From contig JANPJV010000212.1 of NCBI GenBank assembly GCA_031425695.1, positions 1 through 64,000 on the forward strand: 64,000 nt of DNA, given 5' to 3'. Source of the DNA: JANPJV01 sp031425695. GTDB taxonomy: Bacteria; Pseudomonadota; Gammaproteobacteria; Xanthomonadales; SZUA-5. The notes beneath the pieces are model-generated. The model did no database searches. It was not told the origin of the DNA and saw only the letters and a program-made list of their open reading frames with translations. Of this stretch, positions 22,416-30,198 are shown piece after piece; the stretch's first letter is position 1, and the number at the start of each line of letters is the position of its first letter. A program made the translations under genes and the position numbers.

Positions 22416-24005
22416 TCAGCGCACACTGCCTGGCTCGTTTCGCGACCTCCGCCGCGTAGGCGTGGTCGAACGTGGCGCTACCTTGGGCCCGGTACGCTGA
22501 ACGCCGGCCTCCATTTTCACATCATCCGGACGAACGGCCGCGAATTTCCGTAATTCGGTGGAACCACGCAATTCCGTGAAGATCTCTTCTGGATCAGACA
22601 TCAGGGTGATGAGCACCAGCTTTTCGAGCTCGCGGGCGAATTCGCGGGCCAGGGGAGCGGGATCTGGGACCAGGTTTGCGTCCGCCATTATTCCGAAATA
22701 CACCCGCCCGGCGTAGCTGAGCAGGCTCAAGCCCACCCCGATTGTTCCGGTCTGTGGCACCCAGAACAGCATCTCCTCGATGCGCGCTCCAGCGAGGAAC
22801 CGCGGACGCACTGGGCCCGGCACATTGGTGGCGACCACGCTCGCTTTACGGCTGAGCATTTCGAACGCGGGTTTCTGCATTGCGGCAGGCGCCATCCCGA
22901 GCGCCTTCAGCAGCCCGAAGGTCACCTCGGCCTGTCGCGAGCCCTTGCCCATGCGCATCGCCGCACTGACTGCCGCGAGCCGCGCCAACGGACTGGACAG
23001 GCCGACTGGAAGGTCGACGAACACCAGCCCGAATTGATTTCCAAGCGCCTCTGCAGCATCGCCCTTGCGCAGGTTGACGGGTACCGAGGCGCGAATGCTG
23101 ACGTCGGCAAGGTCCGCGCCCGCGTCGAGCAGATGCGTACGCAGGACGCCGCTTGCGCAGGCCATCAGAACATCGTTGGCGGTGGCGCCAAATGCGCGCG
23201 CCACCAGCTTGACCTCGTCGAGCGGCAGCGGCGCGCTCCAGGCCACCTGCTTGCGCGTTCCGAGACGGCCCTTGAGCGGAGTGTCCGGATCATCACTCAG
23301 CGCAAGCGCCGCGCCGAGCTCACGGGCGAATTCGCCGACGCTGTGCAAGCCGCTCTGCGCCTTGGCCTTCAGCGCCTCTGCGACTGCTTGCGGCGCTTCG
23401 GAAAACTCGATGGCCTTCTTGAGCGCGCCGTCGAAGAGCGCGCTCAGCTGGCTGACGCCCTGGCGTGCAGGCGCCCAGAAGCGCTCGATCAGGTCACCGG
23501 GCGCGGCCGGGGCCACGCTTGCGGATGGCTCCTCGCGCACGCTGCCATCGCGGTCAGTGAGCGCGAGCAGCACGCGCACCAGCGCAATGCCGTCGGCATA
23601 GCAATGATGGATACGAACCACCAGCGCGCTGCCGCCTGCGTACCGCTCGATCAGATGGAAGGACCACAGCGGCCTCGAGAAATCCAGAGGCGTGCTCGCC
23701 AGGGCGCTCACGGCTTGCTGGAGCGCGGCCTGGGTGCCCGCGCCCGCCAGCTCGAGACGATGCACATGACGATCAACGTCGAAGTCCGCGTCGAGCTCCC
23801 AGAATGCCTGCGCACCAAGGTCCAGCACCCGTTGGCGGAAGCGCTCGAACTTGAGAAAGCGGGCGCGCAACAACTGCTTGAAACGCTTGAGCTCCAGCCG
23901 CTGCGCCAACACCATCACGCCGGTGATCATCATCGGCTGACTGGTGCTCTCCATGCGCAGCCAGGCCGTGTCGACCTTCGACATCGGCTCACGCCCGTGC
24001 ATCAT
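22416..24005 (-). CDS. Wax ester synthase/diacylglycerol acyltransferase (WS/DGAT)
   Basis: A 529-aa protein. The family start HGREPMSKVDTAWLRMES is followed by the catalytic HHxxxDG motif as VRIHHCYADGIALVRVLLAL. Further family blocks are WSAPLPLDEVKLVARAFGAT, ANDVLMACASGVLRTHL, SVPVNLRKGD, NQFGLVFVDLPVGLSSPLAR, ATNVPGPVRPRFLAGARIEE, and GVGLSLLSYAGRVYFGIMAD. It esterifies acyl-CoA with fatty alcohols or diacylglycerol at the inner-membrane face. The ATG at 24005 is preferred; the 60 residues of open frame upstream read through repeat E. Partner genes nearby are the acyl-CoA reductase and ACBP. It appears monocistronic. Confidence 0.93.
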   Translation of the reverse strand: MMHGREPMSKVDTAWLRMESTSQPMMITGVMVLAQRLELKRFKQLLRARFLKFERFRQRVLDLGAQAFWELDADFDVDRHVHRLELAGAGTQAALQQAVSALASTPLDFSRPLWSFHLIERYAGGSALVVRIHHCYADGIALVRVLLALTDRDGSVREEPSASVAPAAPGDLIERFWAPARQGVSQLSALFDGALKKAIEFSEAPQAVAEALKAKAQSGLHSVGEFARELGAALALSDDPDTPLKGRLGTRKQVAWSAPLPLDEVKLVARAFGATANDVLMACASGVLRTHLLDAGADLADVSIRASVPVNLRKGDAAEALGNQFGLVFVDLPVGLSSPLARLAAVSAAMRMGKGSRQAEVTFGLLKALGMAPAAMQKPAFEMLSRKASVVATNVPGPVRPRFLAGARIEEMLFWVPQTGTIGVGLSLLSYAGRVYFGIMADANLVPDPAPLAREFARELEKLVLITLMSDPEEIFTELRGSTELRKFAAVRPDDVKMEAGVQRTGPKVAPRSTTPTRRRSRNEPGSVR

Positions 24006-24017
24006 CCCGGTCCACAT

Positions 24018-24095
24018 GGGTATCGGTTTCGGTTGTCGGTTTCGGAGAAAGCATTGTGCCGCTTTTCCCAAACCGAAAACCGAAACCGAAACCCG
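24018..24095. repeat. Inverted-repeat element E, copy 2
   Basis: ATCGGTTTCGGTTGTCGGTT on the left pairs with AACCGAAAACCGAAACCGAA on the right, with a loop containing GCATTGTGCCGCTTTTCCC. It fills the whole gap between the WS/DGAT start and the stop of the thioinosine phosphorylase gene, and therefore supplies the WS/DGAT leader. Confidence 0.88.
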
Positions 24096-24099
24096 CTCT

Positions 24100-24840
24100 T
24101 CAGCGCAGCGCCGCCCGCAGTACCCGCTGGGCGCGCTGCATGGCCTCGCTGAGGGTAGCTTCGATCTCGTCCATGCCGATGACCGCATCCGGTCCGCAGC
24201 CGGCGCCCCAGTTGGCGACGACGGCCAAGCCGGCGTAGTCGATGCCGGCTTCGCGCGCGAGCGCGGCTTCGGGCATCGAGGTCATGCCGACCAGGTCGCA
24301 GCCGTCGCGGCGCAGGCGCTCGATTTCGGCGCGGGTTTCCAGGCGCGGGCCCTGGGTGACGCCGAGCACGCCACCGTCATGCAGCGGCTCGCCAGCTTCC
24401 GCGGCGCCTGCCACCAGCAGCGTCCGCAGGCTCTGCGTGTACGGATCGGTGAGGTCGATATGCTCGACCTTGGCGCCGTCGACATCACTGAAGCTCGACA
24501 ACCGCCCGTGCGTGTAGTCGATCAGCTGCGCCGTCGCTGCGAGCACGCCTGGCCCTGCCCACGGCGCGATGCCACCCACCGCGTTGACGGCGAAGATGCG
24601 ACGCACCCCGAGGCTCTTCAGCGCATCGATGTTGGCGCGATAGTTGACCCGATGCGGCGCGTGCGTGTGCGGATCGCCATGCCGAGTCAAGAACGCAACC
24701 GCCTGGCCTTCGAGCTCCCCGATGACCACCGCGCTCGACGGCGCCCCATACGGGGTCTCGATCACCCGGCGCTCGGCGGACGCGATATCGACCATCTTGT
24801 AGAGGCCGGTGCCGCCGATGATTGCGGTATGTACGCTCAT
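24100..24840 (-). CDS. S-methyl-5'-thioinosine phosphorylase (MTAP/PNP family)
   Basis: A 246-aa member of the PNP/MTAP phosphorylases: HTAIIGGTGLYKM (phosphate loop), VAFLTRHGDPHTHAPHRVNY with RANIDAL, FAVNAVGGIAPWAGPG, GVTQGPRLETRAEIERLRRD and GMTSMPEAALAREAGIDYAG. Length and start match the pseudomonad enzyme that cleaves S-methyl-5'-thioinosine to hypoxanthine and 5-methylthioribose-1-phosphate. Classical MTA phosphorylase is the alternative. The adjacent hpt gene, overlapping by ATGA, salvages the hypoxanthine product, which supports the thioinosine assignment. Last gene of a four-gene operon. Confidence 0.88.
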   Translation of the reverse strand: MSVHTAIIGGTGLYKMVDIASAERRVIETPYGAPSSAVVIGELEGQAVAFLTRHGDPHTHAPHRVNYRANIDALKSLGVRRIFAVNAVGGIAPWAGPGVLAATAQLIDYTHGRLSSFSDVDGAKVEHIDLTDPYTQSLRTLLVAGAAEAGEPLHDGGVLGVTQGPRLETRAEIERLRRDGCDLVGMTSMPEAALAREAGIDYAGLAVVANWGAGCGPDAVIGMDEIEATLSEAMQRAQRVLRAALR

Positions 24841-25376
24841 ATCGCGTAGACGCCGAACTGATTGCGTCCATGCTCTTCGACGTCCATGCCCATGCCGAAG
24901 ACGTAGCGATCGGGCACCGTGAGGCCGATGAAATCAGCTTCCATGCCGGGCAGGCAGCGATTGTGGATCTTGCGCACGAGCACGGCGATGTACACCTTCT
25001 TGGCGCCCTGCGCATAGGCGAAGCGGCGCAGCGCATCGAGGGTGTTGCCATGGTCGAGGATGTCGTCGACCAGCAGCACGATGCGGCCGGCGAAGTCGTG
25101 GCGCGGGCTGGCCTTCCACTCGAGATCGCCGCCGCTGGTGGCGCCGCGATAGCGGGTCACGTGGACATAGTCGAAATCGAGATCGACCTTGATCCGCGGT
25201 GCCAGCATGCCGGCGACGATCAAGCCTCCAGTGAGCACGGTCACGTAGATCGGCCGCTCGCCGGCAAGCCGCAGCGAGATGTGCTCGGCCATCTGGTCGA
25301 TGGCATCTTCGATGGTCGGCCGATCGTGGATCAGCTCGGCGCGCTGCATGATCTCGGCGAGATTGATTTTGCTCAT
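24837..25376 (-). CDS. hpt: Hypoxanthine(-guanine) phosphoribosyltransferase
   Basis: A 179-aa type I phosphoribosyltransferase: ELIHDRPTIEDAIDQMAEHI, PIYVTVLTGGLIVAGML, DFDYVHVTRYRG and the PRPP loop RIVLLVDDILDHGNTLDALR. FIGLTVPDRYVFGMGMDVEE is the C-terminal base-binding segment. It converts hypoxanthine or guanine plus PRPP to IMP or GMP. The start overlaps the nagZ stop and its stop overlaps the phosphorylase start, both by 4 bp. Coupling to the thioinosine phosphorylase makes a direct salvage route. Confidence 0.93.
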   Translation of the reverse strand: MSKINLAEIMQRAELIHDRPTIEDAIDQMAEHISLRLAGERPIYVTVLTGGLIVAGMLAPRIKVDLDFDYVHVTRYRGATSGGDLEWKASPRHDFAGRIVLLVDDILDHGNTLDALRRFAYAQGAKKVYIAVLVRKIHNRCLPGMEADFIGLTVPDRYVFGMGMDVEEHGRNQFGVYAI

Positions 25377-26398
25377 GAGACGAGCCTGACCGGTTCAAAA
25401 AGAGCGGCGAGCCTAGCCGCGAGGCGTCCCCAAGTCGAGCTTTCACGCTCGCGCCGCGATGCCGCCGACAGGCGCCCACGCAAGCGTTTGTAGAGTGTCT
25501 TCGAAACCCTCCATTGCAAACGTGAAGCCGACTCCAGCGCGGCCGGGGTCAAGCCGGGATCGCACACCAGCACCAGGTCGCAGCCCGCTTGCGCATGCTG
25601 GTGCAGACGCGCCTCCACGGCGCCCGCCTGCGCCCCGGCCACCATCCCGATGTCGTCTGAAATGACCACGCCGCCGAATCCGAGGCCCTGGCGCAGCACG
25701 TCGCGAATCCAGTACCGGGAATAGCCGGCTGCGGCGGGATCCGCGCGTGGGTATTCCACGTGCGCCATCATCACTGCACGCGCCCCGGCGAGCACCCCGA
25801 CGGCAAACGGCAGCAGGTCAAGCTCGAGGATTTCGCGCACCGCGCGCGCATCGATGGCGCGATCGTGGTGGGTGTCGGCGAGCACGCTGCCGTGCCCAGG
25901 GAAGTGTTTCAGCGTCGCCGCCATCCCGCTCATCTGCATGCTGTCGACATAGACCGCGGTGAGCTCGGCGCAAACCAGCGGGTCTGCATGAAAGGCGCGA
26001 TCGCCGATCGCCAGGTTGCCGCGCGCCAGGTCCGCGACTGGAGCGAAGCTGAGATCGACGCCGTCGCTCAAGACCTCGACCGTCATCAGTTGCGCGTGCA
26101 GGCGGGCCGCACGCCGCGCTGCGTGCGGCTGGGTGTCGTAGAGCGCGCCGATGCTCGCCAGCGGCGGCAACGGCTGGTAGCCATCGGTGAACCGCTGGAC
26201 GCGTCCACCCTCCTGGTCGACGGCGATGAGCGCCTGCGGAGCGACACCGCGAATGCGCGTGCACAATGCCTGCAGTTGGGCACGATCCCGATAATTCCGC
26301 TTGAACAGGATCACGCCCGCGACCGCCGGATGCCCCAGGCTTGCGCTTTCTGTCGCCGCAAGCTCGAGCCCGGCAATGCCGATCATCAGGGAGCTCAT
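25373..26398 (-). CDS. nagZ: Beta-N-acetylhexosaminidase NagZ (GH3)
   Basis: A 341-aa cytoplasmic glycoside hydrolase family 3 enzyme that removes GlcNAc from recycled muropeptides. Landmarks are GVILFKRNYRDRAQLQALC, LIAVDQEGGRVQRF, SFAPVADLARGN, ATLKHFPGHGSVLADTHHD (the catalytic His/Asp loop), MMAHVEYPRADP, and VVISDDIGMVAGAQAG, whose Asp is the nucleophile (usual form SDDLxM). The ATG at 26398 overlaps the CYTH stop as ATGA; the longer frame to 26482 is a shadow. nagZ next to hpt is a known gammaproteobacterial arrangement. Confidence 0.93.
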   Translation of the reverse strand: MSSLMIGIAGLELAATESASLGHPAVAGVILFKRNYRDRAQLQALCTRIRGVAPQALIAVDQEGGRVQRFTDGYQPLPPLASIGALYDTQPHAARRAARLHAQLMTVEVLSDGVDLSFAPVADLARGNLAIGDRAFHADPLVCAELTAVYVDSMQMSGMAATLKHFPGHGSVLADTHHDRAIDARAVREILELDLLPFAVGVLAGARAVMMAHVEYPRADPAAAGYSRYWIRDVLRQGLGFGGVVISDDIGMVAGAQAGAVEARLHQHAQAGCDLVLVCDPGLTPAALESASRLQWRVSKTLYKRLRGRLSAASRRERESSTWGRLAARLAALFEPVRLVS

Positions 26399-26868
26399 TG
26401 ATCTTCCCACTGGGTATATGGCTGACGAACCAGATTGACGTTGTAATAGCGTGCGTCGGCGGTCACTTCCGCCCCCAGCCAATCGGGCCGCGGGAATTCC
26501 TCATCCTCGGATTCGAGCTCCACTTCAGCGACGATCAAACCCGCGTTGTCGCCGGTGAACTCGTCGATTTCGAACAGGTGGTCGGCGAGCTGGAGATAAT
26601 GCCGCTGCTTGCTGAGAATCGGCCCATCGGCCAGTTCCCGCAGCATGATCTCGGCGTCGGCGGGCGGGATCGGATATTCGAATTCGAGGCGAGTGGCGCC
26701 GAGCGTGCGCCCCTTGATGTTGAGCCAGGCACTGTTGCCGGCCACTCGCACGCGCACCGAGGCTTGCGTGCCACCGAGATAACCTTGCAACAGCTGCTCG
26801 GTGCGTTCCACATGCGCACGCCAGCCGTCATGGGCGAGCAGAAACTTTCTTTCGATTTCCAGTGCCAT
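26395..26868 (-). CDS. CYTH-domain protein, probable inorganic triphosphatase
   Basis: A 157-aa single CYTH domain. The signature EIERKFLLAHDGWRAHVE (ExExK) starts at residue 4. Later strands follow: SVRVRVAGNSAWLNIKGRTL, TRLEFEYPIPPADAEIML and LFEIDEFTGDNAGLIVAEVE, giving the alternating charged residues of the triphosphate tunnel. Short bacterial CYTH proteins of this size hydrolyse inorganic triphosphate. First gene of the CYTH-nagZ-hpt-phosphorylase operon. Confidence 0.9.
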   Translation of the reverse strand: MALEIERKFLLAHDGWRAHVERTEQLLQGYLGGTQASVRVRVAGNSAWLNIKGRTLGATRLEFEYPIPPADAEIMLRELADGPILSKQRHYLQLADHLFEIDEFTGDNAGLIVAEVELESEDEEFPRPDWLGAEVTADARYYNVNLVRQPYTQWEDQ

Positions 26869-26940
26869 CTTGATTGAGGCCCCGTGGCGCCGATTTCAAT
26901 AGCCGACAATGCCACGCTTGCGAGCGGTAATTGTCAGTGC

Positions 26941-27001
26941 GGGAGCTTGGACATTGCTTTTGTGGAGCGGCCATGGCCGCTCCCACCACAGCAGAGCTCC
27001 C
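26941..27001. terminator. Perfect palindrome hairpin downstream of rlmD
   Basis: GGAGCGGCCATGGCCGCTCC (about 26963-26982) is a perfect 20-base palindrome, bracketed by an outer pair GGGAGCT (26941-26947) and AGCTCCC (26995-27001). Read on the minus strand it follows the rlmD stop by ~15 bases and is followed by ACAAAAG rather than a clean T-run, so it is a hairpin or REP-type transcript end rather than a classical terminator. Confidence 0.6.
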
Positions 27002-27012
27002 GCCGAGCGAAA

Positions 27013-28299
27013 TCAGCGGCGCACGAACAGCGCCATGCTCTCCACGTGCGCGGTGTGCGGGAACATGTCCATCACGCCAGCCGCTTCCAGCTCGAAGCCG
27101 CGCGCGACCAGCAGCGCCGAATCACGCGCGAGCGTCCCTGGATGGCAGGAAACGTAGACCACGCGCTGCACGCTCGGCCCCGGCAGATAGTCGAACACCG
27201 CTTCGGCGCCGGCGCGGGCAGGATCCAGCAGCAGGTGGCTGTAGTCGACGCGGGCCCAGTCGGCGCCTGCGTGCGAGCGCGACAGATCGGCCACGGCGAA
27301 GTCGACATTGGCGAGCCCGTGACGCTCGGCGTTCGCACGCGCTCGCGCGATCAGCCCGGCGTCGCCCTCCACGCCGACGACGTGCGCCGAGCGCCGTGCG
27401 AGCGGCAGCGTGAAGTTGCCGAGCCCGCAGTAGAGATCGAGCACCTTAGATTCGCTGCCGGCGCCGAGTAGCTCGATCGCCTGCACCACCATCGCCCGAT
27501 TGATGCTGTCGTTGACCTGCACGAAGTCGAGCGGGCGGTAGCGCATCGACAGCCCGTCCTCGACTTCGTAGTGGAGGTCACCGGGTGCTTCTCCAGACAG
27601 GCCGACCAGACTGTCGGGCCCTGCCGACTGCAATACGATCTCGAAACCGTGCAACTCGCCGAAGGCACGCAGCAGCTCGCGATCGCCCGGCGTCAATGGC
27701 ACCAGGTGGCGAAACACCAGGGTGACCCGCTCGGCCATCGCGATCTCGATCTGCGCGATCGATGCGCGCGCAGCCAGGCTCGTCACCAACGCCGACAGCG
27801 CCTCGATGCGCTCGCCGACGCGTGGGTCCAGTACCAGGCAGCGGGTGATGTCCGCGACGTACTTGCCATTGGCCTCGCGGAACCCGACCAGCGCGGCGCC
27901 CTTCTTTTCGACGTAGCGCACGCTCAGGCGGCCCTTGCGCCGGTAGCCCCAGACATCCCGCTGCAAGGGTTCGAGCAGCTGGCGCGGCCGTACCTTGCCG
28001 ATGCGCTCCAGCGCGTCCAGGAGCTGCTTTTGCTTGAGCGTGATCTGCGCCTGCGGCGTCAGGTGCTGCAGGGTACAGCCCGAGCAGACGCCGACGTGGA
28101 TGCACGCTGGCGCAATACGTTCCGGGCTCGCTTCCAGCACCGCCAGCACCACGGCCTCGTCGTACTGCCGATGGCGCTTGACGATGCGCGCCTGCACCAG
28201 CTCGCCCGGCAAGGCGCCGTTGACGAAGATGGTCTTCTTGTTGGCCTTGGCGACCCCGCGACCGTCGTGGGTCAGGTCATCGATCTTGAGCTCGAGCAC
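27013..28299 (-). CDS. rlmD: 23S rRNA (uracil-1939-C5)-methyltransferase RlmD
   Basis: A 428-aa protein. N-terminal TRAM domain: LELKIDDLTHDGRGVAKANK, then FVNGALPGELVQARI. Fe-S cysteines lie in ACIHVGVCSGCTLQHL (CxxxxxCxxC), with a fourth in ITRCLVLDP. SAM-binding motif VLDLYCGLGNFTLPLARRS. Motif LLLDPARAGAE and the catalytic Cys in VVYVSCHPGTLARD. All residues expected of the family are present. The start is the GTG at 28299, preceded by GAGGT, because the upstream frame to 28482 is the shadow of the divergent regulator gene. Confidence 0.93.
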   Translation of the reverse strand: MLELKIDDLTHDGRGVAKANKKTIFVNGALPGELVQARIVKRHRQYDEAVVLAVLEASPERIAPACIHVGVCSGCTLQHLTPQAQITLKQKQLLDALERIGKVRPRQLLEPLQRDVWGYRRKGRLSVRYVEKKGAALVGFREANGKYVADITRCLVLDPRVGERIEALSALVTSLAARASIAQIEIAMAERVTLVFRHLVPLTPGDRELLRAFGELHGFEIVLQSAGPDSLVGLSGEAPGDLHYEVEDGLSMRYRPLDFVQVNDSINRAMVVQAIELLGAGSESKVLDLYCGLGNFTLPLARRSAHVVGVEGDAGLIARARANAERHGLANVDFAVADLSRSHAGADWARVDYSHLLLDPARAGAEAVFDYLPGPSVQRVVYVSCHPGTLARDSALLVARGFELEAAGVMDMFPHTAHVESMALFVRR

Positions 28300-28404
28300 A
28301 CAGTACCTCGTCAGGCGCCAGGCTGTTCCCGGCGCGAGCGCGGATACTTCATCAGCGGAGGCGCAAATGCCATGCTTGCCATCTCTTCGAGCAGGAAGCG
28401 GCCG

Positions 28405-29106
28405 ATGAATGGGCAACGCGTGCTGCTGGTGGACGACGATCCCCTCTCGCAGGCTTGGCTGCAGGCCTGGCTGGAACAACACGGCTGGCTGGTTGCTGTC
28501 GCCGGAACACTGAGCGAGGCTGAGGGCTTGCTTGGCGGCCAGGCGTTCGATTGCCTGCTGGTCGACCGCCGCCTTCCGGACGCCGATAGCCTCGATTGGC
28601 TGCGCCGACGGGGGACGGCCGATGCGCGCGCCTGGATCCTGAGCGGAGATCGAATCGAGCCGGCCGAGCTCCCGACCGGCGTCGGCTACCTGCGCAAGCC
28701 GATCGACGGCGAGCGGCTGCTCGGGGAGATGGATGCGGGGTTCGCGACGGCCGCAAGCGTTGAACGCGTCAGCGCACCCGTTTGTGCAGATCTCGACGAT
28801 GCGATGGCCTTGCGCGCGCTCGCCGGCAACGCCGGCGCGGTGGAATCATTGCGCAGGATGCTGCGGGCGCAACTCGTCAACGCCCACGCCTGGGCAGTGG
28901 CCATCGCCGATCCAGCCGCGCGCGGCGTCTCGCTCAATGAGGTCCACAAACTGCGCGCCGGCGCGGCCATGACCGGCTGCGCGCGCCTGGCGGCTGTGTG
29001 CGAAGAGATCGAGCGCGTGCTGCGGGCGGGCGGGGTTCCCGATGCGGGAATGCGCGGCGAATTCGCCGACGCGGTCGCGTCGTTGGTGGCGATGTTGCCG
29101 CCTTGA
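28405..29106 (+). CDS. Orphan REC-Hpt phosphorelay protein
   Basis: A 233-aa protein. The receiver domain spans about 1-115: RVLLVDDDPLSQAWLQAWLE (acidic pair), phospho-acceptor Asp near residue 54 in LLVDRRLPDADSLDWL, and Lys in YLRKPIDGERLL. The second half, about 135-230, is an Hpt-like four-helix bundle with HKLRAGAAMTGCARL, the His near residue 181 being the likely phosphohistidine. AGGAAG precedes the ATG. No sensor kinase is encoded next to it. REC-Hpt pairs normally sit at the end of hybrid kinases, so this looks like a detached relay module. It is divergent from rlmD. Confidence 0.8.
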   Translation: MNGQRVLLVDDDPLSQAWLQAWLEQHGWLVAVAGTLSEAEGLLGGQAFDCLLVDRRLPDADSLDWLRRRGTADARAWILSGDRIEPAELPTGVGYLRKPIDGERLLGEMDAGFATAASVERVSAPVCADLDDAMALRALAGNAGAVESLRRMLRAQLVNAHAWAVAIADPAARGVSLNEVHKLRAGAAMTGCARLAAVCEEIERVLRAGGVPDAGMRGEFADAVASLVAMLPP

Positions 29107-29108
29107 AA

Positions 29109-29220
29109 GCTCCCCTCTCCCATGCTGCTGGGGAGAGGGGTTGGGGGAGAGGGGCATTTAGGCGCACGAGAAGCGCCCTCTCCCCCAGCCCCTCTCCCTA
29201 AGAGCATGGGAGAGGGGAGC
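29109..29220. repeat. Inverted-repeat element F (CTCCCCTCTCCC type), copy 1
   Basis: GCTCCCCTCTCCCATGCTGC at the left pairs with GCATGGGAGAGGGGAGC at the right. Internal blocks GGGGAGAGGGGTTGGGGGAG and CTCCCCCAGCCCCTCTCCC make a second stem, giving a ~112-bp hairpin. It lies 2 bp after the REC-Hpt stop and 8 bp before the recO stop, in the only gap between convergent genes, where it may end both transcripts. A second copy is nested in repeat E at 35292-35402. Confidence 0.9.
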
Positions 29221-29228
29221 ACTGAGCC

Positions 29229-29918
29229 TCACCCCCGCAGCTCAGCCATCAAGCTCCACGACCTGAGCGGCTCGCCGGTCAAATGGGCTTCGATGAGATG
29301 GCGCATGAGCCGGCGCAACTCGCGCAGCTCAGCCGCAGTGGGCGCACCGTGCTCGATCGAGAGAAGCGCGCTGCCGGAGTACGCGCGCTCGTGGTGGCTG
29401 ACCGCAAAGCCGCGTTCGGGAAACAGCTCGTAGCGCAACCCAGCCTCGATCGGCGCGCCATCGACAGCCATGGCGAAATCGACGCCGTAGCCCAGCTCAT
29501 CCAGCAATCCACGCTCGAAACGCCGGACATGGAGCGCCAGCGTCGTCGTGACCACCAGCTGCTGCAGGGCTTCGGCATACGCCTCGAACAACCGCGCATG
29601 CCCATCATTGCGCGGCAGCAGTCGCATCAGCAGCTCGTTGTAGTAGAGCCCCGCCAGTGCCGCCTCACGCTGCGGCAACAGCGCCGCGCCCGCCGCCTCG
29701 GCCCGCCGCAACAACGGCAGTTCCCCACTCCCGGCGTAATCGATCAAGAGCCGCTGGAAAGGCTGCAGCAAGGCCGGCAAAGCACTCTTCGACCCGCGCG
29801 CCGCACGCACCAGCAACCCCAACCGCCCATGCTCCCGGGTGAACACCTCCAGCAGCAGGCTCGACTCCGAGTAATTGCGCCGATGCAGCACAAAGGCTGG
29901 CTGTTCCTGCACGCGCAC
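29229..29918 (-). CDS. recO: DNA repair protein RecO
   Basis: A 229-aa protein: N-terminal OB-fold (QEQPAFVLHRRNYSESSLLL, EVFTREHGRLGLLVRAARGS) and helical C-terminal region (YYNELLMRLLPRNDGHARLF, RRFERGLLDELGYGVDF). It mediates RecFOR loading of RecA on SSB-coated single-stranded DNA. The zinc-binding Cys motif of some RecO proteins is absent, as usual in gammaproteobacteria. It follows era as in the rnc-era-recO order, but a family H hairpin now separates the two by 280 bp. Confidence 0.93.
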   Translation of the reverse strand: MRVQEQPAFVLHRRNYSESSLLLEVFTREHGRLGLLVRAARGSKSALPALLQPFQRLLIDYAGSGELPLLRRAEAAGAALLPQREAALAGLYYNELLMRLLPRNDGHARLFEAYAEALQQLVVTTTLALHVRRFERGLLDELGYGVDFAMAVDGAPIEAGLRYELFPERGFAVSHHERAYSGSALLSIEHGAPTAAELRELRRLMRHLIEAHLTGEPLRSWSLMAELRG

Positions 29919-29965
29919 TGCTGGTCGCCTGTTCCACGGGTATCGTAAGTCTGGGACAAAAAGAA

Positions 29966-30146
29966 GGACACGAAGGACAGCGAAGGAAAAGCAGCAAGAA
30001 AATCTAAGGGGAGCAATCTAGATTGAATCCATCGAGCTGCCAGACCCGCGCACTCGGGCTTGGTGGAGCCCCCGCGCACCGAACAATCTTGAAAAAGAGC
30101 TTTCCTTAGATTTTCTTGCTGCTTTCCTTCGCTGTCCTTCGTGTCC
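29966..30146. repeat. Inverted-repeat element H with ~43-bp arms
   Basis: The left arm (29966-30009) begins GGACACGAAGGACAGCGAAG. The right arm (30104-30146) ends CTTCGCTGTCCTTCGTGTCC. They are reverse complements across 43 bases with a single 1-base indel, enclosing a ~95-bp centre without an open frame of note. It is inserted between era and recO, genes that are normally adjacent, so it splits an otherwise continuous operon or provides a hairpin within it. Confidence 0.92.
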
Positions 30147-30198
30147 AGCCTCTGATCTCAGCACACCTCAGTAACGATTTTTGCGCAATGCCGAAACC

